Shown in pieces: positions 32,061-41,784 of a stretch of DNA of 62,313 nt. The position numbers and the translations under genes are program-made. The notes beneath the pieces are model-generated. The model worked only from the letters and a program-made list of their open reading frames with translations, made no database searches and was not told the DNA's origin. Positions within the stretch are counted from its first letter, which is position 1, and each line of letters starts with the position of its first letter. Source of the stretch: Puia sp. Its GTDB lineage: Bacteria > Bacteroidota > Bacteroidia > Chitinophagales > Chitinophagaceae. The stretch is taken from positions 1-62,313 of the forward strand of contig JARLGZ010000134.1 in assembly GCA_031292515.1 (NCBI GenBank), in the 5' to 3' direction.

Positions 32061-34446
32061 TCAGCCATACCTCGGTCAGCCTCGAATGCTGTCTCCAGTT
32101 GAGAAAATCTTCATTGAGCTTATCCCAGGTCAGTATGAGCTGGCCATGCTGTATAAAGGAAGGGGGGATCGGGAACTCTTTTATCGCGCCGATCTCCCGT
32201 CCATAGAGGGAAGGAGTCACCCGATGTCCGTTGGCATTCAGCAGGGTTTCTCCATAGCCGGTCAGACGAACGGTATAATGCGCCGTCGAGTCGAGGCCAT
32301 CATATTCCATGCCCATGGGCCAGCCCATATTCGTCATCCAGGAGAGGCGCTGCCGGCTGAAGCCACTCTGCCACCAGTCATATCCCGGAAGATCGCCGCT
32401 CTTTCTCGCAAGGGGATCGGTCACCCAGGGTTCTCCCCTGTATACATGAGGCGATTTCGAGACGTTGCCGATGTCATCATAGAATCCGCCGGGCCCGGGA
32501 TTCTCCCAGTTGGCGAGGGTGTCCAGGGCCGGGATCTGCTTCTTCTCCGGCAGCTGAACGATCCTTTTGAACTGGTCTTCGAGCCACCAGCGGTTATTGA
32601 GAGGTCTGTCCAGGAAATCCAGCACAGCGCCCCTCTCCTCCCCGGAGGCTCCATATTTTTTTACGCTCGTCTGCAGGCTGATCGACTTATATAAGGCGTC
32701 GCATAGATCGATGATGCGGGCGTGCCAGGCTGTCTCTACCGGCCTTGTCTCCGCCCTTGCAAGGATGTTCAAGGCAGAATCCATCGCCCGTACCGTTCCC
32801 AATTGGTCCGCCTGCAACAATATCCTGTTCGCCTCCTGCTCAAGTCCATCCTCGTATATAAATCGCTTCCGCGTATAAGCATCATAGTAAGCTCTTAGCA
32901 GGTACATCTGCCACCGCCAGTTGCCTGCCAGTTCCGGATGTCCGCTTTCCAGTCCCTTCCAGCCGGCCAGGCAGGACTGGATATTGCCGTTCTCCACGAT
33001 CGGTCCATCCCAGTTCTTCTCCAGGCCCAGGATTCCGTCGGCTGCGTCTTCGGTCACCGCGCTGCCAAAGAAAAAGTTGGCATACTCTTTCAGGATGTCC
33101 CGCTCGTCGGCATGCAGATCCCAGGAGAGCCGCGTCCAGACGATCTTATTGACGTCGTCATGGCAGCCATCCGAATAAGAGATGAATCCATCGGTATACT
33201 GTTCCAGGGCCCGGTAGACAGCGGCAAAGAAATAAGGTCTTGGGTTTACGGCTTCTCTTCCCAGTGTCAGGTTGAAGGCGGGGTCCCACCAGGGAATCGG
33301 GGAATCGCACCGCACATTATGTGTAAGATCCGGATAATAGCGAAGCTTATACCGGGCAGGCAAGGCCGCCCTTGTCTCTTCTACCGGCGGGCTGCTGGGG
33401 CCGGTTACCAAACCGCCCAGCCAGGAAGGCAGTTTCTGCTGCACATATCTATAAACATACTGGTTTTGTTCTACTGTGAAGTTTTGGAGCGAAAGCCAGA
33501 TGGCGGCCTTGGGATGCCGCTTCTTTAAAATGACGGCCATATCTTCCAGCAGAGGCATTACGAGCTCGGGTGGGTTATCCCCCGGATCGCCGCCCGGAAA
33601 GAATACTCCATTTACGCGTACCGAATAATTACAGATCTTCTCGAATGTCTCGAGATATTTCTTCCGCTTCTCTTTGTCGTTCAGGTCCATCTGCGCCGGC
33701 ACCCACATCCAGTAGTCCAGGTCATAGCTTTCGCAGATCGCGCTGATGCGGGCATTCATCTCATCGGGCTGTATCTTGAACTGCGGGCTTTTGTCTTCGG
33801 CAAAAATGGGGATCGATTCGATGCTGTTCGCTCCGAAGATCACGAGGTCGCGGATATATTGTTCGTATTGCTCCGGCGTCCATCCGTCATAGGAATTGGC
33901 CGTATTCCGGTAGCCGAGCTGGTGGCCGCGGATCTCCTTGTCGGGGCTTTCGGCGAAGGCAGGAATTCCTTTCAATGAAACGCTGCCTTTGTTGTATGCA
34001 AAGCTCCGCAGGAGTTTGCCAACACCAAAGATGACGCCGCGGCCATCGGCGCCTTCGACGAGCATCAGCTTCCTGCCGGCTTTCAGGGACGAGACGATCC
34101 TGAAAGACTCCGGTTTACGGGATAATTCGGGCAGTTCAGGAAAAGTGAATGCATCTTTTAAATTTGTCCCGGCACGTCTCAATACGATGACGTCACCCGT
34201 TGCCGGCCAGGCTGCGGACACCTGCCAGTTCAGCCCCGTCCTCTTCTGAACTTCTTCCGTCAAAATCCTGACGGCGGCTTTTTCCCCATTCGTCATCCCC
34301 GAACCGCCTGTCACGATTGTCACGCCGGAAAAAACGGTCCGTTCACCATCGGGCGCGGGTTGAATTTGAGCTATCACAGTCTGATGGGTCAGCAACCCTG
34401 TCAGGCAAAAAATCATCCAGTATTTTGTAAATCGAAGCTTCATCAT
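32050..34446 (-). CDS. Large secreted hydrolase with N-terminal GH20b-like domain, catalytic family unassigned
   Basis: 798 aa with a signal peptide (YWMIFCLTGLLTHQTVIAQ). Residues about 35-165 look like a GH20b/alpha-glucuronidase N-terminal domain (NGEKAAVRILTEEVQKRTG, GVIFGVGKLLRSF). Residues about 170-470 look like a TIM barrel (RGHQLGYRNTANSYDGW, GANSIESIPIFAED, DYWMWVPAQMD, GVFFPGGDPGDNPPELVMPL). The C-terminal part is helical, then beta-rich. It does not carry the GH20 DE pair, so it is not an ordinary hexosaminidase. Between SusD and GH20 it is likely a main PUL enzyme. Confidence 0.65.
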   Translation of the reverse strand: MMKLRFTKYWMIFCLTGLLTHQTVIAQIQPAPDGERTVFSGVTIVTGGSGMTNGEKAAVRILTEEVQKRTGLNWQVSAAWPATGDVIVLRRAGTNLKDAFTFPELPELSRKPESFRIVSSLKAGRKLMLVEGADGRGVIFGVGKLLRSFAYNKGSVSLKGIPAFAESPDKEIRGHQLGYRNTANSYDGWTPEQYEQYIRDLVIFGANSIESIPIFAEDKSPQFKIQPDEMNARISAICESYDLDYWMWVPAQMDLNDKEKRKKYLETFEKICNYSVRVNGVFFPGGDPGDNPPELVMPLLEDMAVILKKRHPKAAIWLSLQNFTVEQNQYVYRYVQQKLPSWLGGLVTGPSSPPVEETRAALPARYKLRYYPDLTHNVRCDSPIPWWDPAFNLTLGREAVNPRPYFFAAVYRALEQYTDGFISYSDGCHDDVNKIVWTRLSWDLHADERDILKEYANFFFGSAVTEDAADGILGLEKNWDGPIVENGNIQSCLAGWKGLESGHPELAGNWRWQMYLLRAYYDAYTRKRFIYEDGLEQEANRILLQADQLGTVRAMDSALNILARAETRPVETAWHARIIDLCDALYKSISLQTSVKKYGASGEERGAVLDFLDRPLNNRWWLEDQFKRIVQLPEKKQIPALDTLANWENPGPGGFYDDIGNVSKSPHVYRGEPWVTDPLARKSGDLPGYDWWQSGFSRQRLSWMTNMGWPMGMEYDGLDSTAHYTVRLTGYGETLLNANGHRVTPSLYGREIGAIKEFPIPPSFIQHGQLILTWDKLNEDFLNWRQHSRLTEVWLIKK

Positions 34447-34454
34447 GCAAATAT

Positions 34455-34545
34455 TTTTTGGGGCACTCGTTCAAATATGTTCACTTTCAAAGGGGTCGGT
34501 CATTCCCAAAGGAGTTCGCAATTCTCAAAGGGGCCGGCAAGTCCC
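34455..34545. repeat. Weak degenerate tandem array, about 20-bp unit
   Basis: Three to four copies of TTCTCAAAGGGGTCGG-like sequence between the SusD terminator and the start of the hydrolase gene. It is more decayed than the other arrays. Confidence 0.4.
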
Positions 34546-34641
34546 GCGCCGGTTATTTTCAAACGGCAAAACGTTCAGATCATCCGGAGGGACAGGGTGC
34601 TGGTCGGGTCAGGACAGGGTTAGGGAAAGGGGTTCTATAAG

Positions 34642-34671
34642 AAAGGGGGGAGAAAGAGATCTCCCCCCTTT
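34642..34671 (-). terminator. Strong hairpin terminator after susD
   Basis: AAAGGGGGGAGA (34642-34653) pairs with TCTCCCCCCTTT (34660-34671) around a 6-nt loop. On the plus strand it is followed by T-rich sequence, on the minus strand by TTTCTTATAG. It lies 68 bp after the SusD stop and probably ends most transcripts of the SusC/SusD operon, setting the hydrolase genes at a lower level. A second small hairpin, ACCGG-CATCA-CCGGT, is at 34711-34725. Confidence 0.7.
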
Positions 34672-34738
34672 TTTTGTATCTTAATCAAGGGGTAAGGAAC
34701 CCCTCGCGGTACCGGCATCACCGGTGTCGGACAGGATC

Positions 34739-36526
34739 TTAGTAGGGTATCGTCAGGCCTTGCAGCAACCAGGTCTTGGACCAGGCGCTGTTATTGCCAT
34801 CGGGGCCGTTGTAAGCAGTCGGCGCCAGCAGGGCGATAGCGGCTGCAGAGTTCGTCGGATTGTTCTGCAACTCGGTGTTGTAGTACGCAAAACGCAGCGG
34901 AATCGCGTCTCTATAGGAAGCCCAGCCCACACTGATCGCGGGATAGCCAGTCCTTCTCCAGTCCATATAGGATTCGACCGAAGCCTGCCAGGAGGCGATC
35001 CATTTCTGCTGGATGATCTGCTGTAAGGTGCCATTGTAAGCGACGGCCGACTGAGCAATATAGTCATTATAGGTCTTTACGCATCCGTAGTAGTTATTGA
35101 CATCGGATTGGTAGTTGGAGAAAACCGTCCAGAGATCAAAGGAAGCCTGGATACCGGCATAATACCATTGTTCCGCGGTTCCGCCAACATTCCAGCCTTT
35201 CAGGGCGGCTTCGGCGAGGTCGAAGCAGATTTCGTTGTAAGAGGCCATACGCTGTTTCAGCAACGGTCCGCTGGTCGCGTTGTAGATGTCATTGCGCAGG
35301 TAGGAAACGTAGCTGTTGTTGGAGTTCGCCTGGGTTCCAACCCCGTTGATATTGTAGGAGAAGTCGTTGTAGGAATAGCTGATCGGAATCCCCACGTATA
35401 CCGAAGCGGTATCATAAAAGCTCCATACCGTACCAAGCGCCGCGCCCCAAGGCCTGTCTGTCGCGTAAGTATTGGGATCGAATTGTTTGTATTTCGCGAT
35501 CGCACCCGGAACGTTCGTGGCGTTGGGGTTGATATACCTGATGCCGCCGATGATCGTAGTCAGGGTTGAGTCGTCGCCGGGAGAAAACTTCGTTCCATCG
35601 ACCCGGGAAGGAGTGGTGACCGGCTGCGCCATGATAACGATCCGGGGATCCTTGAGAGCAGCCAGTGCATAAGTCAGCGTGGCGCTCATCTTATTCCTGT
35701 TAAAGTTGGAAGCACCCGAGAACGTAGAAGCCTTCTGGTAAGAGGAGTTCGCATCCTTTCCCGGAAAGGACATCGCCCAATCATCGTCGTTGCTGGCAAA
35801 TACATAGGGAGCTACCGCTTCGACATTGGCCTGTTCATCCATTTTCGGGGACAGCCGCAGATAGTAGCGGAGCAGCAGGGAATAGGCTACTTTCGTCCAT
35901 TCGGTCGGATCTCCTGCGTAGAACACGTCCGAAGAGCTGGTCACAGCGGTAATTTCGGGGTGATCGCTCATAGTACCGGACAGAAAGGGGATGGCTGCCT
36001 TCAGGTCGGCAATCACGCCGTTATACATGGACTGTTGCGAATCGAAAGTGGGGAATTCGTTTGCCAGACCACCTTCATCGCCTTTCACGGCCATTGAATC
36101 GGGTGCATCTCCCCAAAGATCGGCGATCGTCCCAAAGATGAACGCCCGCATGATCAGGGCAACGCCCTGGTGAAATTTCCAATTGTTCGCCTGCGCCTTC
36201 TGAAGCAGCAGCTTATTGTCACGCAGGGCATTGTAATAGGATGTCCAGTCGGAGGTCTCCCAATCGTACATGCTGTAGGAACCGCCGAAGGCGTCCTGCG
36301 CCGTCTGCTGCATGGCGCCGGACATCTGCCCGGAACCGAGGTTGCCATATTGTGTCGCGGCCTGGGTCAGCACGCTGGCCATCAAATAGTCCGGGGCTGC
36401 GTTGGCCGGCGTGATCGCATTAGGGTTTGTATTGAGAGCGGAGAACTTCTGACAGGAGCTGATCACAATGACCGCCGCCAGCAGGACCCCGGTGATCTTA
36501 AAAATCTTTATCGCGCTTTTCATCAT
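34739..36526 (-). CDS. SusD/RagB family outer-membrane lipoprotein
   Basis: 595 aa. Lipobox ending ISSC (Cys25). The mature part has the TPR-like helical frame of the SusD-like_2 subgroup (ALNTNPNAITPANAAPDYLMASVL, and a C-terminal SYMDWRRTGYPAISVGW motif). It caps the SusC barrel at the cell surface and binds the glycan. It lies 30 bp downstream of susC, so the two are co-transcribed. The terminator after it separates it from the enzymes. Confidence 0.9.
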   Translation of the reverse strand: MMKSAIKIFKITGVLLAAVIVISSCQKFSALNTNPNAITPANAAPDYLMASVLTQAATQYGNLGSGQMSGAMQQTAQDAFGGSYSMYDWETSDWTSYYNALRDNKLLLQKAQANNWKFHQGVALIMRAFIFGTIADLWGDAPDSMAVKGDEGGLANEFPTFDSQQSMYNGVIADLKAAIPFLSGTMSDHPEITAVTSSSDVFYAGDPTEWTKVAYSLLLRYYLRLSPKMDEQANVEAVAPYVFASNDDDWAMSFPGKDANSSYQKASTFSGASNFNRNKMSATLTYALAALKDPRIVIMAQPVTTPSRVDGTKFSPGDDSTLTTIIGGIRYINPNATNVPGAIAKYKQFDPNTYATDRPWGAALGTVWSFYDTASVYVGIPISYSYNDFSYNINGVGTQANSNNSYVSYLRNDIYNATSGPLLKQRMASYNEICFDLAEAALKGWNVGGTAEQWYYAGIQASFDLWTVFSNYQSDVNNYYGCVKTYNDYIAQSAVAYNGTLQQIIQQKWIASWQASVESYMDWRRTGYPAISVGWASYRDAIPLRFAYYNTELQNNPTNSAAAIALLAPTAYNGPDGNNSAWSKTWLLQGLTIPY

Positions 36527-36556
36527 CGTTAAGTTTAATAGTTACAGTTTTTGAAT

Positions 36557-39500
36557 TTAGAACCGTACGCTGAGTTTTACACCCATCGGGATCGACCAGG
36601 GCAGGATATTATATCGTTCGATACCCTGTCTGAATTGCGATCCGTTGCCCTGCTGACCGGATTCCAGTTCATAAGCCGTTTCCGGATCGATGCCATTTTT
36701 AGCTTTTGTCCACAGGACGATATTCCGGGTGTACAGACCAAAAGAAACACCCTGGCTCCTGATGGCGTTGGCCACTTTTCTGGGCAGTTCGTAGTTAAAG
36801 GTCAGTTCACGCAGCTTGATATAAGAGGCGTCGAACATGGCCATTCTTGCAAAGCCCCATCCTGCCGTAACTGCATCTTCGTAGTTGTCGTATTTTGTCA
36901 GGTTCGGATCACCGAGGTTCTCAACATAACCGCCGTTGCCATCGCTGTAAACACCGGGGAAGAAGGCCCCGTCGTTGATGGTCACGTTGCCGTTATCGGT
37001 ATAGGGGAACCCGCCGGTAGCCGTGTTGTAGCCGCCCACCAGGTGGAACTGCTGGAGACCACCATAGTATTTGACATATTTATTGTCGTTGGCTTTCAGG
37101 TAGCCGGGGATATTGTTGCTGCTGGCCGTCGGTATTTTGATACCGACATTTGTCTGACGGGCCATGGCGGCATCAGATCCCATGTAACGATAGGTCTGGG
37201 AGAAGAACGTACCACCCAGCCTCATGTCGAAACTGGCCGTCAGGGTGAAGGCTTTGTAAGACACGGAAGTCTGCATACCCATCAGCAATTTGGGCTGATA
37301 ATTTCCAACGACTTCTTTTTGGTTGAAAGCACCGCCGCCCACTTTCTGGTACTGACCGCTGTTATCGAGGAGCGGATACTGGTAGTAGGGAGAAGTCTTG
37401 TCGGTCACGGTCAGGACTTTGTTATCCCAAAGCTGACCCAGTTTGCCGTCGCTGATCACAGGAGAGCCGTCCGAGTGGAAAGAGCCCGGGATAGCCTGTC
37501 CTTTTGCATAGGTCCAGGAACCGCTGTTCCCATCCTGCCAGAACGAGTAGTAAGGAACGCCTGGTGCCAGAGAGATGACATAAGCGTTGTTATGCGTGTA
37601 GTTGACGGTCATATTCCAGGTCCAGTCCTTGTTCTGGATGAGGGTTCCGCCAAGTTCCAGTTCGATACCGTTGCTCCGCACCAGACCGGCATTGATCTGT
37701 GTGCTGGTAAAACCGGAGGAAGGGGGTGTGTTGATGCCCAATACCTGGTTTTTGTTATCCGAACGATAAATGGTACCGCCGAACCGGAGGCGATTCTTTA
37801 AGAAGGCCAGATCGATACCGAATTCCGTAGAGATAGCCTGTTCCGGTTTCAGGTATGCGTTCTTGATCGTTGAAGAAGTGGTTTCCGTCGTGATGCCACC
37901 GAAGCTTCCGATCCCAACCGTTCCGTATAAGTTGTAAGGATCCGTGTCCTTACCCACGCTGGCCCAACCGCCGCGCAGTTTCACCAGGTCTACCGCACTG
38001 CCGAAGTTGATCATCTTGTTCAGCAATACGCTGAGCGAGGCAGAGGGATAGAAATAGGAATTGTCGCTTGCGGGCAGGGTACTGGACCAGTCGTTTCTGC
38101 CGGTTACGTCCAGGAAAACCATGTCCTTGTAGCCCAGAGAAGCGATAGAATACAAGCTGTAGACTGCTTTCTGGGAGTAAGCGGATGCCGCCCTCAGGTT
38201 GGCCTGCGAGATATTCGACAGGTTGAAGAACTCAGGAGCGATGATACCCGCGCCGGATTGCGACCAGGATGCCAGATTTTTGGAATACACATATTGAATA
38301 TTGCCACCTACGGAAGCGGAGAGGTTGAAATCCCCGAAATCATTTTTATAGGTGGTGAGGAAGTCGGTGTTGCTCTCTGTGTTAAAGATATTGTTCAGCG
38401 AATAATACCCGTTCTTTTCACCGGTATAGCTCTTGGAGATCTTCGTCTCACGATTCTCATTGGTCAGATCCTGCGAATAGCGTACAAAGGTGCTCCAATG
38501 CGGGCTGAACTGGTAATCAGCCTTGATGTTACCATAGATCTGGTTGCGCAGGTAGCCGTTCTTCACCTGATTGACGACGAACCAGGGGTTGTCATCATAG
38601 TCGGTCGAAGTGGGATCGGGTACGGAAGGATCCTGGTCTACGCCGACCGGAGGCAGAAACTTCCGCTGCTGGATACCGGGGGTTATCCAGTAGTTGTGTC
38701 CCTGACGGACATCCACACTGGGAGACAGATAAGCCAGTTCTCTCCAGAAGCCGTTGTTACCCATGACGATATTGTCGGATTGGCTCCGGGCATAGTTGAT
38801 GACCGAACTGACTTTCAGGGCGTCATTTACTTTGTGCTGGATATTCAGCGACAGGTTATGTCTAACCAATCCTTCAGAGGGAGTGATACCCCTGTTCGAA
38901 GTATTGGTATAAGACAGGCGGTAGTTGTCCCTGTCGGTGGCATTTTCGATGGCTATGCTGTTAACCGACGTGATACCCGTCTGCATGAAATTCTTCAGGT
39001 TGTTGTGGCTTACCATGTCCTGGGGGACATAAGTGCCGTCCGGATTCTCGGGGCTATTCCACTGGATGGCTTTGAGGCCGATATTCAGCGGAGTACCGAA
39101 CCGGTAGGTGTTGGTTCCGGCCAAATCCACCAGGGTACCGTTCAGGCTGTTGAAGCCATTGGGCGTGGTATAGGGATCCGTTCCAACGGTAAACATCTCA
39201 TTGAGGGGCAGGTATTTGTATGGCAACTGGAATTCGTCGCTCGTGCTGAAAGTGACGCCGATACCTTTCGATTTCTTGCCACTCTTGGTGGTGATCAGGA
39301 CGACCCCGTTACCAGCGCGAGACCCGTAAAGAGCCGCGGCGCTGGGACCTTTCAGGATGGAGACGCTTTCGATATCGTTGGGGTTCAGATCGGAGATGGT
39401 ATTACCATAGTCGACATCATTATTGCCACCATTCGATCCTCCATTCATGTTACTGATGTTGCTGAGGGTGTTTTTCACCGGTACTCCGTCGATTACGAAC

Positions 39501-40396
39501 AAGGGCTGGTTGTCACTATTGAGGGAGCGGATACCGCGGATCACCATACTAACCGATGCGTTCGGCGCATTGCTGGTGGTGCTGATAGTCACACCCGATA
39601 CCTTGCCGGCCATGGAGTTCAGGGCGTTGGTCTGGTTTACCCGGTTCATGTCGTCCCCCTTGATTTCACCAACGGAATAACCCAGGGCCTTCTTTTGGCG
39701 GGTAATACCGAGGGCGGTCACCACGACATTCGAGAGTTCCTGTGCCTTGCCGGCTTCCATGACAACCTGCAGCTGTGCACGTCCCTGCACAGGCACTTCG
39801 ATGGATTTGTAACCTACGTAGGTGAAGACGAGGATGGCATCGGCCCCCGATACGTTCAGCGTGAATTTACCGCCGAAATTGGTGATCGTGCCTTTTGCCT
39901 TTCCTTTTTCGGAAACGTTTACGCCTTCGAGAGGTCCATTCGCGTCCCTGACAACGCCCGACACCGTGAATTCGACTTCCATCGGTGCGTTGTTCTCTAC
40001 CGTGAGGGAAGCGACGGTGGGGATCGGCTTGATGATGTATACGCCATTGGCTTTCTCATAAGTCAGCCCGGCCGGGTTGAGGATCCTTTTCAGGAGCATC
40101 CCCGCATCGGCCTGCTGTTTCTCTTCTTCTTCGGCATATATGACCATCGTCTCCTTTAAGGAGTCTGCCTTGTAACTAAAATAGATTCCATAGCTGCGTT
40201 GAAACTTCTGCATAAAATCCTGCAGCGTTATTGCCTTCAGCTTTGCTCCGTCAGCCCGGGCCTGGGTCGTGGCCCTTGAAGCGGGAGACGTTGTAGCCAG
40301 ATCCTGTGCCAGTACGCCGTAGGAGGCGAACAGTACTGTGCACGCGATTAGCAGGCAAGTCCGTAACACTTTTAAGAAAGCAAGTCTTTTTTCCAT
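36557..40396 (-). CDS. SusC/RagA TonB-dependent transporter with N-terminal STN domain
   Basis: 1279 aa. Signal peptide (to about 31), an STN signalling domain (about 53-125, LQDFMQKFQRSYGIYFSYKA), a carboxypeptidase-regulatory-like domain (about 142-228), the plug (about 235-370, with the SusC motif NALNSMAGKVSGVTIS) and a beta-barrel ending in a terminal Phe (GVKLSVRF). The STN domain connects the transporter to the FecR/sigma pair just upstream, so import and induction are coupled. It takes up oligosaccharides with the help of SusD. Confidence 0.95.
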   Translation of the reverse strand: MEKRLAFLKVLRTCLLIACTVLFASYGVLAQDLATTSPASRATTQARADGAKLKAITLQDFMQKFQRSYGIYFSYKADSLKETMVIYAEEEEKQQADAGMLLKRILNPAGLTYEKANGVYIIKPIPTVASLTVENNAPMEVEFTVSGVVRDANGPLEGVNVSEKGKAKGTITNFGGKFTLNVSGADAILVFTYVGYKSIEVPVQGRAQLQVVMEAGKAQELSNVVVTALGITRQKKALGYSVGEIKGDDMNRVNQTNALNSMAGKVSGVTISTTSNAPNASVSMVIRGIRSLNSDNQPLFVIDGVPVKNTLSNISNMNGGSNGGNNDVDYGNTISDLNPNDIESVSILKGPSAAALYGSRAGNGVVLITTKSGKKSKGIGVTFSTSDEFQLPYKYLPLNEMFTVGTDPYTTPNGFNSLNGTLVDLAGTNTYRFGTPLNIGLKAIQWNSPENPDGTYVPQDMVSHNNLKNFMQTGITSVNSIAIENATDRDNYRLSYTNTSNRGITPSEGLVRHNLSLNIQHKVNDALKVSSVINYARSQSDNIVMGNNGFWRELAYLSPSVDVRQGHNYWITPGIQQRKFLPPVGVDQDPSVPDPTSTDYDDNPWFVVNQVKNGYLRNQIYGNIKADYQFSPHWSTFVRYSQDLTNENRETKISKSYTGEKNGYYSLNNIFNTESNTDFLTTYKNDFGDFNLSASVGGNIQYVYSKNLASWSQSGAGIIAPEFFNLSNISQANLRAASAYSQKAVYSLYSIASLGYKDMVFLDVTGRNDWSSTLPASDNSYFYPSASLSVLLNKMINFGSAVDLVKLRGGWASVGKDTDPYNLYGTVGIGSFGGITTETTSSTIKNAYLKPEQAISTEFGIDLAFLKNRLRFGGTIYRSDNKNQVLGINTPPSSGFTSTQINAGLVRSNGIELELGGTLIQNKDWTWNMTVNYTHNNAYVISLAPGVPYYSFWQDGNSGSWTYAKGQAIPGSFHSDGSPVISDGKLGQLWDNKVLTVTDKTSPYYQYPLLDNSGQYQKVGGGAFNQKEVVGNYQPKLLMGMQTSVSYKAFTLTASFDMRLGGTFFSQTYRYMGSDAAMARQTNVGIKIPTASSNNIPGYLKANDNKYVKYYGGLQQFHLVGGYNTATGGFPYTDNGNVTINDGAFFPGVYSDGNGGYVENLGDPNLTKYDNYEDAVTAGWGFARMAMFDASYIKLRELTFNYELPRKVANAIRSQGVSFGLYTRNIVLWTKAKNGIDPETAYELESGQQGNGSQFRQGIERYNILPWSIPMGVKLSVRF

Positions 40397-40413
40397 ACCT
40401 GTTGAATTAAAAT

Positions 40414-41496
40414 TTAGTGAATAAGCAATTGATTATTGGTTTCGGTTACTTTTACAAGCAATGTTTTCGAAATGACTTCCTCCAGCGCACGGAGGCCCGA
40501 CACCTGCAACAGGGCGGTCATCCTTAGCTGCGCGATTTTTTCATTCTGAAACACGACGTTGATGCCATAGTACTGATGGATCAGTACGGCAATATCTTTG
40601 AGGGAGGTCTGCAGGAATTCCCATCTCCCCTGTGTCCAGGCCATATACAAACGCGGATCCACCGCAGATTTAACGAGCGATTGCTGCAAGGTGTCCAGTA
40701 CCAGTTTCTCGCCGGGCAACAGGAAGGATTCCTTTCTTTCATTCGCCTTCATATTGACTTTCACCTTTCCGCTGGTGAGTGCGACTTCCGCAGCCGAAGA
40801 GCGGGCATCGACATTAAACTGGGTACCCAGTACGGAGACCGTCAGCGAACGGGTCGTCACCAGGAAAGGTCTGTTTGCGGGATCCTTCTTTACGATAAAA
40901 TAGGCGTTTCCGTCGAGGGAAACGGTCCTTTCGGAGTTGACGGCGAAGTTACTGCTATAACGCAGGGAGGAATTGGGGTTCAGGATCACGACGGAACTGT
41001 CGGTCAGTGTAATCCTTTTTATCTCTTTTGCATTCGTGCGTTCTATGAGGGTCTCTTCGTTCCTGACCAGGGCCAGGATGCCTGTCTTTGTTTTCCGGGA
41101 CCCGGCCAACAGCCATACAGAACAGGCGATCACCGCGATGGCCGCCGCTGCGACGGCCCATTGCAAAGGTTTTTTTCCGGGAACCGGAATGACTTTCGAA
41201 GGAGAAATGGAAGGAATGGGCAGGGAATTCAGCTCGAGATAGCGGAAGAGCTCTTCTTTCATCGCCTGTTTCTCCGCAACAGAGAGGGGTCGTTTGAAAT
41301 ATCCTGTCTGTGCCAGCTCCCTCACCTGCCTGCGGGCGGAAAAAACGGACCGCTTCTGTCCCGGGTGGGATTGCAGGAAGTCATCCCAAAACCTCTCTTT
41401 TCCCCGGTCGGGAGAAAGAACCCACTGCTGAAAGAACTCGTCGGCAGCAAACTGTTCTTCGGAAAAGTTTTGGTAAAAATCGTGATTGGGATGCAT
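40414..41496 (-). CDS. FecR family anti-sigma factor
   Basis: 360 aa from the Met at 41496 (MHPNHDFYQNFSEEQF); an upstream Met eight codons earlier is possible. A cytoplasmic N-terminal segment (about 1-110, with WDDFLQSHP) precedes a membrane helix (WAVAAAAIAVIACSVWLLAG), then a periplasmic FecR domain (GNAYFIVKKDPANRPFLV) and a C-terminal DUF4974-like part. It binds the ECF sigma factor and receives the signal from the STN domain of the transporter. It is 17 bp upstream of susC. Confidence 0.9.
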   Translation of the reverse strand: MHPNHDFYQNFSEEQFAADEFFQQWVLSPDRGKERFWDDFLQSHPGQKRSVFSARRQVRELAQTGYFKRPLSVAEKQAMKEELFRYLELNSLPIPSISPSKVIPVPGKKPLQWAVAAAAIAVIACSVWLLAGSRKTKTGILALVRNEETLIERTNAKEIKRITLTDSSVVILNPNSSLRYSSNFAVNSERTVSLDGNAYFIVKKDPANRPFLVTTRSLTVSVLGTQFNVDARSSAAEVALTSGKVKVNMKANERKESFLLPGEKLVLDTLQQSLVKSAVDPRLYMAWTQGRWEFLQTSLKDIAVLIHQYYGINVVFQNEKIAQLRMTALLQVSGLRALEEVISKTLLVKVTETNNQLLIH

Positions 41497-41574
41497 CACT
41501 ATACTAGAGAAGAGCTGCAAAAACGGATACTCAGTTTCTTTTAACTTTTTTTTGGGAAAGCCCTGCCGGACGGC

Positions 41575-41674
41575 TGAGAGACGAGAGTAACGGGATGAGA
41601 CTTACAAGACGAGATTAACGAGACGAGAACAAGGAGACGAGATTAACCGGATGAGAATAACGAAACGAGATTAA
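41575..41674. repeat. Degenerate tandem array, unit about 14-16 bp, 7 copies
   Basis: Units resemble GAGACGAGATTAACGG. The array lies between the sigma factor and the fecR gene. Unlike most, it does not touch the upstream stop codon (41785), which is 110 bp away. Confidence 0.7.
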
Positions 41675-41784
41675 GATATAACAAAGCTCCCTGCCGAAAC
41701 TTCGGGGGGAATCCGACGCCAACGGAGCATAGGCCCGATGCCGATGCCGGCTAAAAGACAAATCCAAGCTCAACATCAGGTAAA

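Noticed and set aside
38258-40159. 633-codon plus-strand ORF
   Set aside because: It is antisense to the well-supported SusC gene; long antisense frames are expected from its codon bias.
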